This document shows, piece by piece, positions 35,612 to 48,225 of a stretch of DNA of 64,000 nt. A program made the translations under genes and the position numbers. Origin of the DNA: Blasia pusilla (taxonomy: Eukaryota > Marchantiophyta > Marchantiopsida > Blasiales). How positions within the stretch are numbered: position 1 is the first letter of the stretch; every line of letters begins with the position of its first letter. The notes under the pieces were generated by a model. The model was given only the letters and a program-made list of their open reading frames with translations. It searched no databases and was not told where the DNA came from. Location: positions 1 to 64,000 of the forward strand of contig CM114273.1 of the NCBI GenBank assembly GCA_050084515.1. The letters run 5' to 3'.

Positions 35612-38600
35612 AGAATTCTTCCTCTTTAACGGAAATTACCTCTCCCTCATCCACCACAGTAGCCAAATCTGGAAACAGAAAATCCTACAAAAAACAGAAA
35701 TCAGCCTCCTCTCCACCATCAGCAGACACCCTCGTCACCCAGCGCACAGCACAACCCCCCGCCGATATCTGCGAGGACGAGAGACGACACGTGAAACAAG
35801 TCAATCCCCACCGGATCACTCCCCGAAGATCTCATCGCCCAAAGCGATTCATCACTGCACCCGCCCCACTTCACTTCAACTGCTACACAGAAGGCAGCAA
35901 GGCAGGCAGGGAGGCAGGCAGGCGCACCAGAAAACGTGGATACAATCGGGGCGTACTCCCTTGCCACAGGTGGATGGGTTCGCAGGGCGCAAGCAATCAC
36001 GCGAGCGTATCGAGTGCCACGCCCCCGAGCGAGCGAGGGAGGAGCTCCTCTCCTCTCCAGCAGCGATGGCGGACCCGCTCGCAATGGAAGGCTGTCCTGC
36101 CCGTCGCTTCTGACGCTACGAGGCACCCAAAAGTGGGCCGAGGGCCGAGCGACGACACCCAGGAGGACGCCGCAGCACCCGTGCTCCACTGTGATAGGAT
36201 GCTGCCTCATCCAGGTGGCGAGGTAGCCTGCATGACTATGCGCGGTTATCATAGGAATCCACAACGTCCACAACAACTCACTGCGACGTCGACTGCATGC
36301 AACCCTAGTCCACGGTGGCTTATTTATTTATTTCACTTCATTTTCTCATTTGTGCCATGAGAGGTCTTTTTCATTTCAATGTTCTATCGCCTATATTATT
36401 ATTATCATCATTGCAAAGTCCTCCTTCAATTTTCAAGTGCCTCTAATGTTGAGATTTCCCGATTTTAGTCAAGCACGTCTTAAAAATTTTCTTTCATAAT
36501 TTAGAATTGATGTTGGAATAAGTTCGGTTTGGAAATTTTGGGGCCAATTAGGGAAAGATGATGGATAATTCAAATTATCTATCATTCTTATTTGTAGATG
36601 CACAAGTACTAGTAATCTATCTATACTATTATTAGAGACTGCCCTTTTGATTTTTGAGTGTCTCTTCTCTTGACACATGCCATCTCAACCAATAAGATTT
36701 CTTGGAGTTGATTTAAGTAAACACTTAACAATTTTTGGGTTAATTAAGTTATTAGTCACAAGTTTAACATTAATGATAGGTAATGTAAATTACCCTTCAT
36801 TAACTTGTGTATCGAACAGGTGTCCACTAGTCATACTCTTATCCATATTCAGGGCCATGTATGTAAAGATTCACACCTGCAACTTTATAAGTGCTTGGAT
36901 CTTTTAAAGGGATATTTTTTTCCAAGGTAATGTTCTCTCATTGATATGGTCTTTGTGGCTTCATAATGCTTCAAACTTAAGACGCCATTAATATCAATTT
37001 TTAATATATAATGTGGTTCATCATGTGTCGTTCATACCCATTGTAACACACTCTACATCGTTATTCACATCTACCCAAGACATAACATCAATCTTTGTAT
37101 CATATAGAACATTTTAAACACATAAATAAATACACTCACACATCTATATAAAGATGACACAACAAACTTGAAATAGAAATGACCTATGCACACTACTCCA
37201 TTATCAATAATACTTAACATCATCTGACCATAATCCATCCTTTGTCAAGAAGGAATCCTAACTTTAGCATCCTATCCCCAACCAAACCCTAAAAGGAAAA
37301 GTGATTACAAGGCTCAACATGAAAAATATGGCTCTTGAGAGCCATCTCCTTTGTACACAGTATTTGAACACATTATACCTATATCTTATATCCCTCTCCC
37401 AAGCTCTCTCCTTTATAACCTCTATATGAAAGAGACTTGTCCAACCTAAGCTTATAATAATGGGTTATAGGAGATCTTCCACCACGGCAAGTAAATCTTG
37501 CACAAATAGGGAAGTTATTTAAAATGGCACATTTTAGAGTCCTTTTCGGGAAGTTCATTAAAATGGCCCATTTTCTTTAAAAAAGTATCATGTGTCATAA
37601 ATTCCTAAACTAAAAAGGAGACGTACCTAACTTGGAGCTATAGCCATTTCACAATTATGCTCCTCAAATTATAGTATAGATTATGCATAGAAGTAGTTGA
37701 AGAGAGTACATAATATAATACAAGTTGATAGCGACTTGATGGTGCGCTTGGTAACTTGTGCATAGAGCTTACCAGGGAGTTTCTTAAGGGGGTTATACGT
37801 ACCCTTCAAGGAGGCCATTTGAAGCCATCTTTTGATATCAAACCCAAAGAGTTTCTGCTTCCGTTTTTTCGTGCACTCAGCACCTAACATTTAATAGTAC
37901 GAGACTAATTAATGTATACTATTGTTGACAAATCCCGTCTTGATTTGCGACCTCCTCTCCATTTGACAAGTGTCGCTCTTGGATAATTATAAGCTTATAC
38001 ACGTTCTGTTTATTATAGTAATTTTTTCTTTTATATGCCATTTTTTTTTTCTATTATAATTTTTTGGCAACTCTTCTTCGGAGCTCTAGGGTGATCCTTT
38101 TTCGTGTAACTCTTCCTTTTTTGGAGCGACATGTATTTCACGCAACTTTAACTGCCTATCTAGAGCAATCTCATAATGGAAATATCAAATTTGAAAACTG
38201 ACTGGACAATTAGGATCTTGGAGCTATTTAGTATGGCGGCTAGGATTTCATCTCTTTCAAGGACTCATTCATCTATGAAGTATTAATTGAGATCAAAATC
38301 CAAGATGCTGGAGTGATGCAGAAGGGTGACTTATCAAATTTGAATCATAGTTTAGGACTCTTTAAAATGTTCATTCAAATATGAACTTGCATTCATACAA
38401 TGAAAACTCATAATAGCTTATTTGGGTTGCTTTAAACAGTGGAAAGCTCATGTGAGTGTCTACTCAAATTCCTCTTTTTGATGATGGTAGTGTCTATGCC
38501 GTTTCCACACCCTAGGCTATTTTGTCATTGATGTTTTTTTACTATTGGTAACAAGTATTCTTAAGCTTCTACTAATAGTGACAAGTTGAACTTCCGCTTG

Positions 38601-40015
38601 CATAACGACTCCTTGCTCATGGCTTCCTTCATGGAGTGCTCCCAAGTCACTTTACTCCATCAACTCCATCCTTCAAATCTGCCACCTTGCTGCCGGTTTG
38701 CCGACCTCCTAAACGTCCGCTCCACATTTGCTACCGCTTATGAGTTATCATGGTAGGTGAGACGTAGAGCAAGATTGTATTGAGGCCTTAGAGGGGTCTT
38801 ATACTTCCCTATTTTGAGGCATCATATATGACCTATTCTTAGGAGGTGATCTACGAGTGTAGGTTACCCTTCTTTTATGAGGAGTGGCAACCTTGGAGAG
38901 GTTGACCCTCCCATCCTTTGTGTGGAGCCACTTGGGCATATAGGGTTGAGGGTAAATTGGCACTTGATCTCATGAGAGGACCACATGTATAGTTGTTAGG
39001 GAGTTAGAACCTTTTATACTACACATCATTAGTGACTTGCTAGGAGAAGGTTACTTGTGTGTACATATCACCCATGGAGGTGCCCAAGAGGGAAAAAGGA
39101 TGAAGCTCATTAAGAGCTAATCTTCCTTGGATCAGACCTATGTTGGGATTTATGATATAGTGTAGCTTGTATGTATGGAGCATGATTCTCTCTTGAAGAG
39201 TAGGCTAGGATTAATCAAAGATCACACACATTAAGAGATCTTCGCATACTTTCTCCAGTTGTTACCATAGTGTGTATCATTGGGTGAATGTATGGACGAA
39301 GCATAGTAAATTGTAGATTTCATCAAGGTTTACATTTCATATAAATGTTATAGGAAGATTCATACTACTTCTCAATAGAAGGAGAAAGTGAGACTCAATT
39401 TCACGTGTAGAGTACCAGCGAGGTGTCGTGGGTTTGCACAAATTGCAAGCTTCTATAACCTAAAAATGTGGGAGGACATGAGGCAGAAGAATTGCTGAAA
39501 TCCAAGACTGATGTATATGTTCAAAATTGAGAAATTTGTGAAGTGTCGTAGATTTGATAGGAATAGAAGAGGGGGAGGCTTCTTAATTCTTGTGGAGTTG
39601 CTCAAGAGTGAAACAATTGAGGATTAGATTTTAGGGATGGAGTTCTTGAGAAACTTATCGTGAGAAAATCAGTGTCACATGTGATTTGGTTGAGTGTTGG
39701 CAAGTTAGCAAATGGGTGGGCACTTTGTTGCTGATTTTGAGTGAGATTTGCTTGATTCTAGACTAAATTGGATGCAAGTTGGTTAGGAGGATAGTCAAGC
39801 AAGGAGCGAAAGTAAGGAGGACTTAATTGTGTTGTATTGTGCAAGATTTTGTCAAATCTTAGTTACCCATTGGAACAACCACAAAAAATAAAGTCTAAGA
39901 GTGAAAACGAGACAAGAAATTGAACTTGTTCGAGGAAGATTTCACAAAGATTCCCCACATGTAAAACCGCGTAGATTTCCTGAGTAGAGCGGGTCACCAA
40001 TATGGAAAGGGAGGA
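35612..40015. other. Desaturase upstream region and AT-rich geneless DNA
   Basis: 35612-36360 is GC-richer and presumably holds the promoter and 5' leader of the minus-strand desaturase. Long plus-strand frames here (35475-36113, 35539-36360) run antisense to exon 1 and have biased composition, so I do not call them genes. 36360-40015 is AT-rich with no domain-bearing frame. A weak copy of the E2-type LTR lies near 37380-37530. Two similar AT-rich starts, CTATATTATTATTA and CTATACTATTATTAG (about 36391 and 36620), resemble Helitron left ends only loosely. Confidence 0.5.
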
Positions 40016-40656
40016 TGTCGTGCCCATACACATCGCTACACAATATACATTGTTATAACCGAACACACACACAAACACGCACGATCCCATGATAACTCAT
40101 GGCATCCAAACAACGAGACCAGAAGTACTAAAATATCTCCAATAAAGTAAGATCCAATCTCTCTCTACACCATCTCACATCATAGATCTCAAAAGTGTGT
40201 ACTCTCTCTCATGTCAAACCAAACCCACTCTCCTAATGAGAGGCTTGGATTACACTCACAAGGCAAGGGACCATAGCTCCCCCGCCTCATGCCAAGAGGT
40301 TCAACAAAGATAGAATGAACTCTCAAGCTCTCTCTCCTTGAGGTATACCCCTCCCCTCAACCAACCTCTCTCCATGGTAACCTATTCTCCCAAGTCACCT
40401 CCCTGGCTCTTGACCTGATGTAGAAGGTCAAGGGTCACTTACCAAAAATATAAAGTCGATCATATACTCAAAATAGTATTTACCTAAAATAGTGAGTTCT
40501 TCAATATCGTTCCAAATGAGCCGAAACGAAGGGGAAACCTGTTCTCTCAGATTTCCCGGGGCCTCAGTAGGTCATCCTTAACCTACTAAGCCTGTCCTCC
40601 ACTACTCACGAAGGCGCTCTACTAGATCTTACCGATCTATCCTAAAAGACGTGATA
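40016..40656 (-). repeat. E2 3' LTR core with outer block A
   Basis: The core 40237-40656 matches the 5' LTR at 48636-49048. To its left are about 95 bp of joining sequence and block A (40016-40140), whose minus-strand end GGGCACGACA equals the end of E1 block A. Block A occurs again on the other side of the core at 40663-40790. Confidence 0.8.
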
Positions 40657-40662
40657 GCTACC

Positions 40663-40790
40663 GTGCACATATACATCGCTCCACAGTATATATCGCTGTC
40701 ATCGAACACACACACAAACACGCACGATCCCATGCTAACTCATGGCATCCAAACAACGAGACAAAAAGTACTAAAATATCTCCAATCGCC
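40663..40790 (-). repeat. E2 block A between purine tract and LTR core
   Basis: Near-duplicate of 40016-40140 (ACACACACAAACACGC, ATGGCATCCAAACAACGAG, ACTAAAATATCTCCAAT). On the minus strand it directly follows a purine tract (GGGGGGCGA), just as block A does in E1. Confidence 0.8.
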
Positions 40791-40972
40791 CCCCTAGCTG
40801 GTAGTTAGGTCCCTCTTACTCCAGATAGCTATCTATCCCTACCTTCCATGACATACATCTCTCCGACACTAAGAGCAAGAAGGTCGGGTGCTCATGTGGC
40901 CCCATCGTTAGTCGCCTTCCTGTCATCCGTGTCATAGAAAAAGTCGGAATCGAAACCTACCTAGTATCTCCT

Positions 40973-41557
40973 CTATGTACATCCGGGAGACATCCATCGT
41001 TCCCGAGGAACCCTAGTGAGAGGTGGCGTTAGACATGCCATATGCCAACCTCTCGAACATCCATCATAGACTAGCATCGTGGCCGTATCACGGGCAGAAC
41101 CACACAACATACAACGCAAGCCTGCAGAAACTACTGCTAAGCTTGGATCTACTGTACCATCAATGGTAGGAAGGTGACATGGCGCACAATTAGGCACATG
41201 GTCCTTCCATACCATAGCATCGCGTCCCTCCAGCAAGAGAACACTGGATGGCTAAACGTCACGCACTCTCAAGATAGTGCATCCTACAGTCACATCCAAC
41301 GTCGTCGATGCCGTCTGCTGCAATTAGACCTAATCTCCCTGATGAAACCTTCGGATAGTTTGTCGATAACCACCACCCCAAATAATCGCATACCTCAACG
41401 TATCCCGATGCTGCGCAATTGCCAAGTTCTCGAACACCATGGGCATCACTCTCCAAAACAACTCAGCCTTCTGAAAACATGCTCGCATCCATATATCAGG
41501 GTCATCAAGGTCCAGCATCTCGACGAATGGCCGTAGGTAAATCTGGCTCTTGGCCAT
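40973..41557 (-). pseudogene. E2 integrase C-terminal domain and PHD finger
   Basis: The integrase C-terminal part includes AIAQHRDTLRYAI and IRRFHQGD, then stops at codons that are Tyr in E1, then LLEGRDAMVWKDHVPNCAPCHL. The PHD finger (40976-41113) reads CMLCG, LVYDGCSRGWHMACLTPPL and WMSPGC. Compared with the family pattern, the third Cys is Tyr and one late Cys is Ser, but the fourth Cys, lost in E1, is present. Between them, E1 and E2 show all eight ligands. TAG ends both at the same residue. Confidence 0.85.
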
Positions 41558-42311
41558 AAAGTTGCAAGTACAGTGAGAAGGACGCTAGGGATGCTTGCCT
41601 GCTGAATCTGTATCCCATCGCCAACCAAGGCAACAGGAGGTCCCAATCTCCTATATGACCTCTCTGCAAGCCATACTTGCGTAAACCCCTCTTCACCGTC
41701 TGCACAACTCTCTCTGCTCATCCATCCGCCTCGGGATGATCTCGCGAAGTCGTGCGATGGTCGATCAGCGCCTGATCACACAAGGCCTGGAACTCACCTC
41801 GAAACTCGGTACCCTGGTCTGTCAACACCTCAACCGATGCGCCATAATGACTCAACACTCTATCAAGGAAGGTATATGCTACTCCCTCACTCTCTTTGTC
41901 AGGCAATGCAACCAACTCGATCCACTTTGAGAAGTGCTCGACCATCACCAACACATAACGACTGTGACGCTCCGTCAAAGGCAAAGGTCCTGCAAAATCC
42001 AAACTCCATCTATACCCTAAGCCCATGATCAGTAATGGATGCAACTGTGGAGTCAGAGCATTGAATGATGCTCGGACCCGATCACACACCATGCACCTAG
42101 CAACAAACTACTGAACGTCAGTCTGCATGCCTCGCCACCAATACTGAATATGGAGCAAGTTGTACATCCGCTTCACCCCAAAGTGATCCAACTCCTTGTG
42201 GGCATGCTGCACAAGTCATGCTCTGTGTAAAGGATGCGGCACTACGCGTACTCTACCATCCTCCCAAACCCTCAAAACATGTGTCCCCTCCCAACGGAAC
42301 CGTCTGGCCCG
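41558..42311 (-). pseudogene. pol: E2 integrase, zinc-binding and core domains
   Basis: Zinc domain: HAHKELDHFGVKRMYNLL then ARCMVCDRVRASF. Core: SLDFAGPLPL (Asp 1), VEVLTDQGTEFRGEF (Asp 2) and DHPEADG followed, after one TGA, by AERVVQTVKRGLRKYGLQ (Glu region). All three catalytic acids are present. Stops at about 42226 (TGA) and 42108 (TAG; Gln in E1) break the frame. Confidence 0.9.
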
Positions 42312-44027
42312 CTATAGGATCCGATCTCGCACTCTAGCACCCACGGTGCTCGCAACGCTGCCAGTATGAAGGTACTCAAAGACTACTCCATCATCATGAA
42401 TATCTCGGCCATATGTTGTCTCCTCACTGGCCTCGGGATCCAAGGACTCTCCACTAGACCTCGCCATTGAAGTCTCCACACTCTGGCTTTCCATAGCCAA
42501 CATGCCTAAATAGGTTAACGGGTGCCATCCTGGCACTGACTCGTCATCACTCTCTCCATGCCATCGCGCTCCAGTCGCATCTCGCTGATTCGGGCATGCG
42601 TTACGACTCAACCCATCTGCATCTTGGTTGAGCGTCCCAGCTCTATGTACCACCTGAAAATCATACTCTTGCAACAATAGAGCCCATCTCGCAAGCTTCA
42701 CTATAAGCTTGTCAAACTCCATCAACCTCTTCAGTGGTTGATGATTAGTGATGATGGTAAAGGGGTTGCCGAATAAATAACACCTCAAATGCGCGACAGC
42801 CCACACTGCAACCAAGCACTCACCCTCATACGAGCTGTACTTCGTCTCTCCAGCGTTGTTCGAGCGGCTAGCGTAAACCACCACAAACTCTCTACCCTCA
42901 TCATCATGCTTGGTGAGCACCACTCCAAGCCCATACATGCTCCAATCTGTGTGCAACTGGAAAGGACGCGCCCTGATCGGTCTCCTCAAGATGGGCGCGG
43001 ACGTCAACCTGTCCTTAAGCAACTGAAATGCTCGCTCCTGCTCATCCTCCCAGTGCCACTCGTGCTCCGCCTTGGTCAGCAAGATCAACGGCTTTGCAAT
43101 CGAATTGAATCCCTTGACGTACAGCCAATAGATGTTCACCAATCCCATGTATGCGCGAACACGGCTCACATCTATAGGGCGTGGAATGCGTGAGATAGCC
43201 TCTACCTTTGTCTGCTGAACACCAAGGCCCCCGGGGTATATCGTATGACCCAAGTACTCAATCTGGTCGTAGAAGAACTTGCACTTGCCTGGATGTAGCT
43301 TGCGCCCATGTAATTGCAATCGTCGAAACACCTCCTCTAGATGTCGCTCATGCTCCTCAACCGTGGCTCTAAAGACTATGATGTCATCAATATAACACCT
43401 CCCAAAATCCAGATCAGCCAAGATGACCCTCTGAAACTCAGCCGGGGCGGTCTTTAACCGAAATGGTAAGAACCGCCACTGGTACAAACAATCCTTCCCG
43501 TGAGGATCGATGCCCCAAAATGCCGTCTTCTACCTGTCCTCCAATCTGATAGGCTGCTCATGGTTTTCGGCTCGCAAATCTAATGAATTGAAAACCTTTG
43601 CATGACCAATCGCATCAAAGATCTCATCGGGGGTGGTCATGGCATACCTATCGGACTTCGTCTCCCGATTGATAGGTCGGTAATCCCCACACATCCGCCT
43701 ATCCGTCCAGTTACCATGCACATCCTTCTTGGCGGGCATGATAGTGACGCATGCATACTCCCCATACGACATCTCCACTAGTCCTGCTCCCACCAAGTCC
43801 ATGCTCCTACTCTGAATCAGAGTCCTCTCCATATGACTGTACCTGTAGGGTCGTCGGAAGATCGGCGTATCACTCGAAAACTCAATGCGGATCCCCGGTC
43901 CCTTTAGCGTACCCAAATCCTCCATGCTAAACGCAAAGCAGCTCCTATAACTCCTGAGGAACTGATGGATTCGGCGCCGCTCTCCTCTAGTCAACTTAGG
44001 GCCCATATCTGGCTCCCAAGTCTCCAT
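42312..44027 (-). pseudogene. pol: E2 reverse transcriptase and RNase H
   Basis: One long frame with a single TAG (43530-43532). RT blocks: GPKLTRGERRRIHQFLRSY, RRPYRYSHMERTLIQSR, MCGDYRPINRETKSDRYAM, FNSLDLRAENHEQPI (motif A, slightly altered), FLPFRLKTAPAEFQRVI (motif B), CYIDDIIVF (motif C, intact). RNase H: FQLHTDWSMYGLGVVLT, AYASRSNN, SSYEGECLVAVW, IITNHQPLKRL (Asp to Asn) and QDADGLSRN. The RT is nearly intact in sequence. A one-base frame difference separates it from the methyltransferase frame upstream, whereas E1 has both in one frame, so this is probably a lesion. Confidence 0.92.
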
Positions 44028-44363
44028 CGTGACTACGGTAGGACTCTCCCGGCGCAGATATCAGTGGTTGCTCTGGTGCAACCCCAACTTGAACAACAAC
44101 ACTCGACCGCCCTCCTACAGCCAACTGCAAACTCTGATCTCCTCCACATGCAGTGCCTAGAACCACGCTCGATGCTGTGGGTATCATCTCCTGGCGTACC
44201 TGCAAAACATCCCAAGAAGTCCAAGGGTGTCTCTCTCGATCTCCCTTGGTGTGTTCATCTCCTCGGGTCTCGCCCCCAACCACTTCCTCCACCGTCTTGG
44301 TACGCATGGGGCTCACCAACGCAACCGCTGAGATGTGTTGCAATCTCATCCGACGCTGCTCAG

Positions 44364-45320
44364 CCACTCCCAACCTGAAGATCCATGTCAAGCAGTTCAG
44401 CTCCATCACCTGACCCAAGACATGGCGTCATGATGCCTCCGATATTGACGGTACTTCCGTCACTCCTATGGGAAATCCCATCGCCCGCTCTCTCTCGTCG
44501 GCGTTGGGCTCCACCAACCTTTGAACTTGGTCATCCCAAACCAAGCCAAGACCGGCCTCCTTGCATGCATAGGAAGCGGGAAAAGTCACAAACGTGGAAA
44601 AGGCTGCCTGCGGCTTGCCTACCCTGTTGACCACAGTCAACGGTGGTCGATCATCGTGCGTCACTACTTATGAGCGATGACCTGGATCCAAAATGGAATC
44701 TACTAACAAATGGGAGGGGTGCTCCACTCTCGCATACGCCCTCTATAACACCGCATGGGGTACCAAGTTGGTCCACCATAGACGCGGGGGATGTCCTCTA
44801 GAACCTATACTCGCCACATCCAAGAACACTACTGGGCCAATCGAGGCACACACCTGATGAGCACTCGTCACCACCCGTGACCTGGAGTCTCCTAAGATGG
44901 GCACATTCTCCTGAATGTAGGCTAGAGAACGAGACCGGTGCTCCTCCAACTACCGTAAGACCCTCAACATCTCCAAAAACAACCTGGACCAAGTATCAGC
45001 CAACCCGCGGCCTCATCCAGCACTCGATTGGCCCTGGCATGGCCAACCAGAAATGACCAAATCAATGGTCCCTACCCGATCTAAGTCCTACGCCCCCAAC
45101 AATGAAATATCCCTCGATAGGGAACTCTGGTATCCCTCTACCGCGGACGCAGACAATAAGTAGGGAAAACGTAAGCATAATTGCGCCACATGTTGTAGTG
45201 AGATGCGCCTCGCAACATCATCACTCTCCACATACACGTACTGTTGTACTCGCACTCCTGCCTGCAAAACAACAGCTAACCCGGTGCTAATCCCTCCAAA
45301 GAGATCTAACACTCGAATAC
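44364..45320 (-). pseudogene. E2 DNMT3-like cytosine-5 DNA methyltransferase
   Basis: The same enzyme as in E1. Motif I: VLDLFGGISTGLAVVLQAG. Motif IV: DLVISGWPCQGQ (catalytic Cys). Motif VI: AYIQENVPILGD (catalytic Glu). Then DVASIGSRGHPPRLWWTNL, ERERAMGFPIGVTEV and GQVMELNCLTWIFRLG (motifs IX and X). It shares one frame with the protease upstream (from 46560), broken by TAG after LLGA (45085; Gln in E1), a TGA, a TAG and a TAA. No catalytic residue appears lost, so among the three copies E1 and E2 keep a chemically plausible active site. Confidence 0.9.
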
Positions 45321-46080
45321 CCTCCTCCGGGGTACACCACACAATGGGTGTGGTATCCAAAGGTGTCATCCTAGCACTCCCTGCTACCTCGGGTTCCTCA
45401 GACCCGTCATGCTCTGGTGCAAACGCCATGCTCCACGCGGTTTGCACGTGCTCATCTACCAATCGTCGAAGCTCCTCAGTCGAGCCCCACAACGGCACCT
45501 CTCCTCCACGGAATGATGCGGCTACCATAACACTCCTCTCCATAGAAATGTCAGGAACGGGAGTATCCTCTCCATGGACATGTCCCTCAATCAAATCACT
45601 AGGCCAAGTGATGGCACTGCAAAATGTTGCTAAGGTCGCCATCTCTCTTGGCCGTTGCTCGATCACTACACATGTGAATCGAACGGGTAATGAGCTAAGG
45701 CGTCCATCACCAGACAGCCATCCTGGTCTGTTGGACGCAGACTCTTCCCAATATTCCAGGGAAAACCCCATCGGGTATAACACTGCTCCACCAATCAAGA
45801 CGTCGTAGGACTCTGCATCAGTCACTATTGCCTTGGCTTGCACCACGGACTCATCTATAGGATGTCCCAGGCGAATCCTCACCACGACCTCCTTTCAGGT
45901 GATATATTGTGTAGTACTCGCTCCACCCAAGGATGTCTATATCCGGAATGGACAACGCTCCACATTGGCTCTCGTCAAGCCCAATCCTCTGAATGACGCT
46001 TTCCCCAACATCAGGGGTTGCGCTCCTGAATCCAACAAGACGCGCTGCGGACTAAAAGCTCTACCTCCGGGACTCACCAA
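45321..46080 (-). pseudogene. E2 aspartic protease and conserved linker
   Basis: Protease: VLLDSGAQPLMLGK (about 46040-46000), CPFRI, TSLGGAS, SYDVLIGGAVLYPMGF. The following 150-residue linker is open here: NRPGWLSGDGRLSSLPVRF, ATFCSAITWPSD, VPLWGSTEELRRLVDEHV, TAWSMAFAPE, SARMTPLDTTPI. Conservation in E1 and traces in E3 suggest it is a functional part of the methyltransferase module. Stops TAG (about 45925; Gln in E1) and TGA (about 45898) interrupt the protease. Confidence 0.82.
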
Positions 46081-46660
46081 CTAGAAGACCTCTCCTCGAT
46101 TATCCAGCAACACAACACCAGGAGAAGCCACGGCACGCTCTATCGCGGGTCTAGCGGGCATCTCCGCCATCCTAGCAGCAGCAGCCTGCCCTGAATCTGA
46201 CGTGGACGGCCCGAGCATCCGCTCCAAGGGCAGGTCCATCACCTCCTCTGCAATCACATGTGCACGTGATGCAAAAACTCCAACTCCATGCTCACATAGC
46301 GTAGCGGCCAGCCGAAAAGCCTCGGCGGGCATACCCCCCAACGTCATAACATCGGAAGTAGAAAATAAAGGAGCGCGGCACACAATGGTGGCCGCCCCCA
46401 ACAACGTGCTCAACACATGCCCCTCGTGAGCATCAACAATAGGAGTCATCGCACTCGCTTCTCCCATCGCCCTGCGTGCCTGCACACCAACAACATCACC
46501 AACTCTCCAGGAACTCTGATCATGACCTATCGATGGGGCCTTATCGCGCGCCTCGGACAACGTGAAAGACTGAGGAAGCCTAGTCTGTTTCCCGGCTTCT
46601 CCTCACTGTGGATCCAACTCTGCGGCTGCTCCACGCGTCACAACTACAGTTGCCTCCATC
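46081..46660 (-). pseudogene. E2 gag-protease spacer
   Basis: A 159-codon open frame (46081-46560): HVLSTLLGAATIVCRAPLF, LCEHGVGVFASRAHVIAEEV, DLPLERMLGPST, RPAIERAVASPGVV, LLDNRGEVF. Homologous segments are found in E1 and in fragment E4. Function unknown; rich in Ala, Val and charged residues. Confidence 0.6.
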
Positions 46661-48225
46661 TAGGCAACCCCGCGCATCCAACCAGGATCCTCCATATCTC
46701 TGGCTGCTCCATATGATGTCGATGCCACGGATCCGGCATCGGGTAATCTCAATGCCATAGCGGCAATCTGCTCCTGTAGCTGATGTCTCTGAGCAGCCAT
46801 CCTAGCCTCACGCCCGACATCTCCCTCGATGCGTCTAGGTGGTAGGACTCTACCTCCTCCACGGGCAACTCCACCACACTGCCGGGCAACTCCAGCTCCT
46901 CGTCCCCCAACGGAACCACCTGGTGCACGATCTCTAGGCCTACCCGGACCGGCTACTAGCTCTGGTGCCCTCTCTGGCCCTCGGTCGGGACGTAACTCAA
47001 GATGTAAACTGAAACACACGGCACGTGTATGACGATATATCTAATTATAGTCATACTGATAACCTCCTGGTGCAGCACCATCTCCTCCTCCATGTTGAGG
47101 CACATGTCCATGACCCTGACGAGTGAAATCGCGCTGATGATGGGCTCCACCACATGACCAATAAGTAATAGTAGGCCGCTGCTGCTGAGTCGCATATGAA
47201 GGTGCAGGTCTCTATGGCAGGGCCTCTCGGTATCCTCCTTGAGCTCATGGTGCCACAGTCAACCTATCTCGGAGTCCACGTTGCTGCACTGGTAGTGCAG
47301 ACAATCGTGACTGCTCTCGCCCAGAACCCATGGTGGCTACGCTCTCCTCCGCCATGTTGCGCTCAATGTTCTCGGCAGTCCTAAAAACATCTCTCAATGT
47401 AGGGGAGGTGTTCATAAGAAGCACCCCCTCCCGCATCCGTGTCGGCAGGGTCTAGTCCAACATCGCGTACCATGACTGGATAGCCTGAGGCTCTATCTCC
47501 CCCTAAGTGACATTGATCAACCGGCGTAAGCGAGTGTAAGCCTCACCCAAACTCTCACTTGGGCGCCTCTGGAAGCTCCGCAACTTCTCCGTCCGTACCC
47601 TCTAGTAGCTCGCCCTCAACCTAGCAAAGAACTCAACCACAGGGTTGAACCTAGGACGAACCCGAATAGACGGTGCAACTGCTCCCGTGCGAGTGACCCC
47701 TCCTAAAACGTCACTAGTGGAAGAGGAAGTAGCCTCTCCTGACTCTTCCTCCTCATCTAGGAACGGCTCCGTCCATGACACATAATGTGGGTCATAGTAG
47801 AGCCTCCACGCCTCGATCTCACGTGCATATCTCTGAGAGAACTCATGGTAATCGTCCATGGGCACCCCCTCTAAATGCTGGAACATACCGTTCTATGGTG
47901 TAAACGGTTTGAACTCTCTAGAGTTCCAGGACCGCTGGGATTCGCACCAACTCCTAAACTCTGCTATGAAATCGTGCAACTCAATCATGCCTACTGCACC
48001 TAAAAACCTACGCGGTCCTCTACCCCAATCGTCCATCTTGTACGCCCAACTCGTAGGACCACTCACAATGTATGGCGATGTGCTCACAAACTCCTCTACA
48101 CGCCCCCCCTTTTCTGAAGATGACACAGAAGGAGATCGAGGTGGTCTCTCACGTGGAGACCCTCGAAACCTCGCACCACTCCGGGTAAACCCTCCAGAGC
48201 TACTCTAAGGTCCACTACCTCGCAT
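46661..48225 (-). pseudogene. gag: E2 gag with decayed zinc knuckle
   Basis: Start put at the ATG at 48225, just before GGFTRSGARFRG. Further blocks: MIELHDFIAEFRSWCESQ, MFQHLEGVPMDDYHEF, FNPVVEFFARLRASY, SLGEAYTRLRRLINVT, LRDVFRTAENIERNM. The CCHC knuckle near 47018-47060 is degraded: only the region HTRAVC survives and two Cys are replaced. A following Gly-Arg-rich stretch (46830-46950) may bind RNA. Stops, mostly TAG, occur at about 48210, 47895, 47610, 47505 and 47450; several of these are Gln in E1. Confidence 0.85.

Noticed and set aside
35475-36360. Two long overlapping plus-strand frames (212 and 273 codons)
   Set aside because: Antisense to desaturase exon 1 and its GC-rich upstream region; no domain, and two registers are open at once.
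44153-45808. Plus-strand frames up to 201 codons inside E2
   Set aside because: Shadows of the minus-strand methyltransferase and protease frames.
40973-48225. Nuclear code with TAG read as glutamine
   Set aside because: The desaturase uses only CAA and CAG for Gln over about 420 codons, and E1 and E2 both end at TAG just after the PHD finger, so TAG is a stop.
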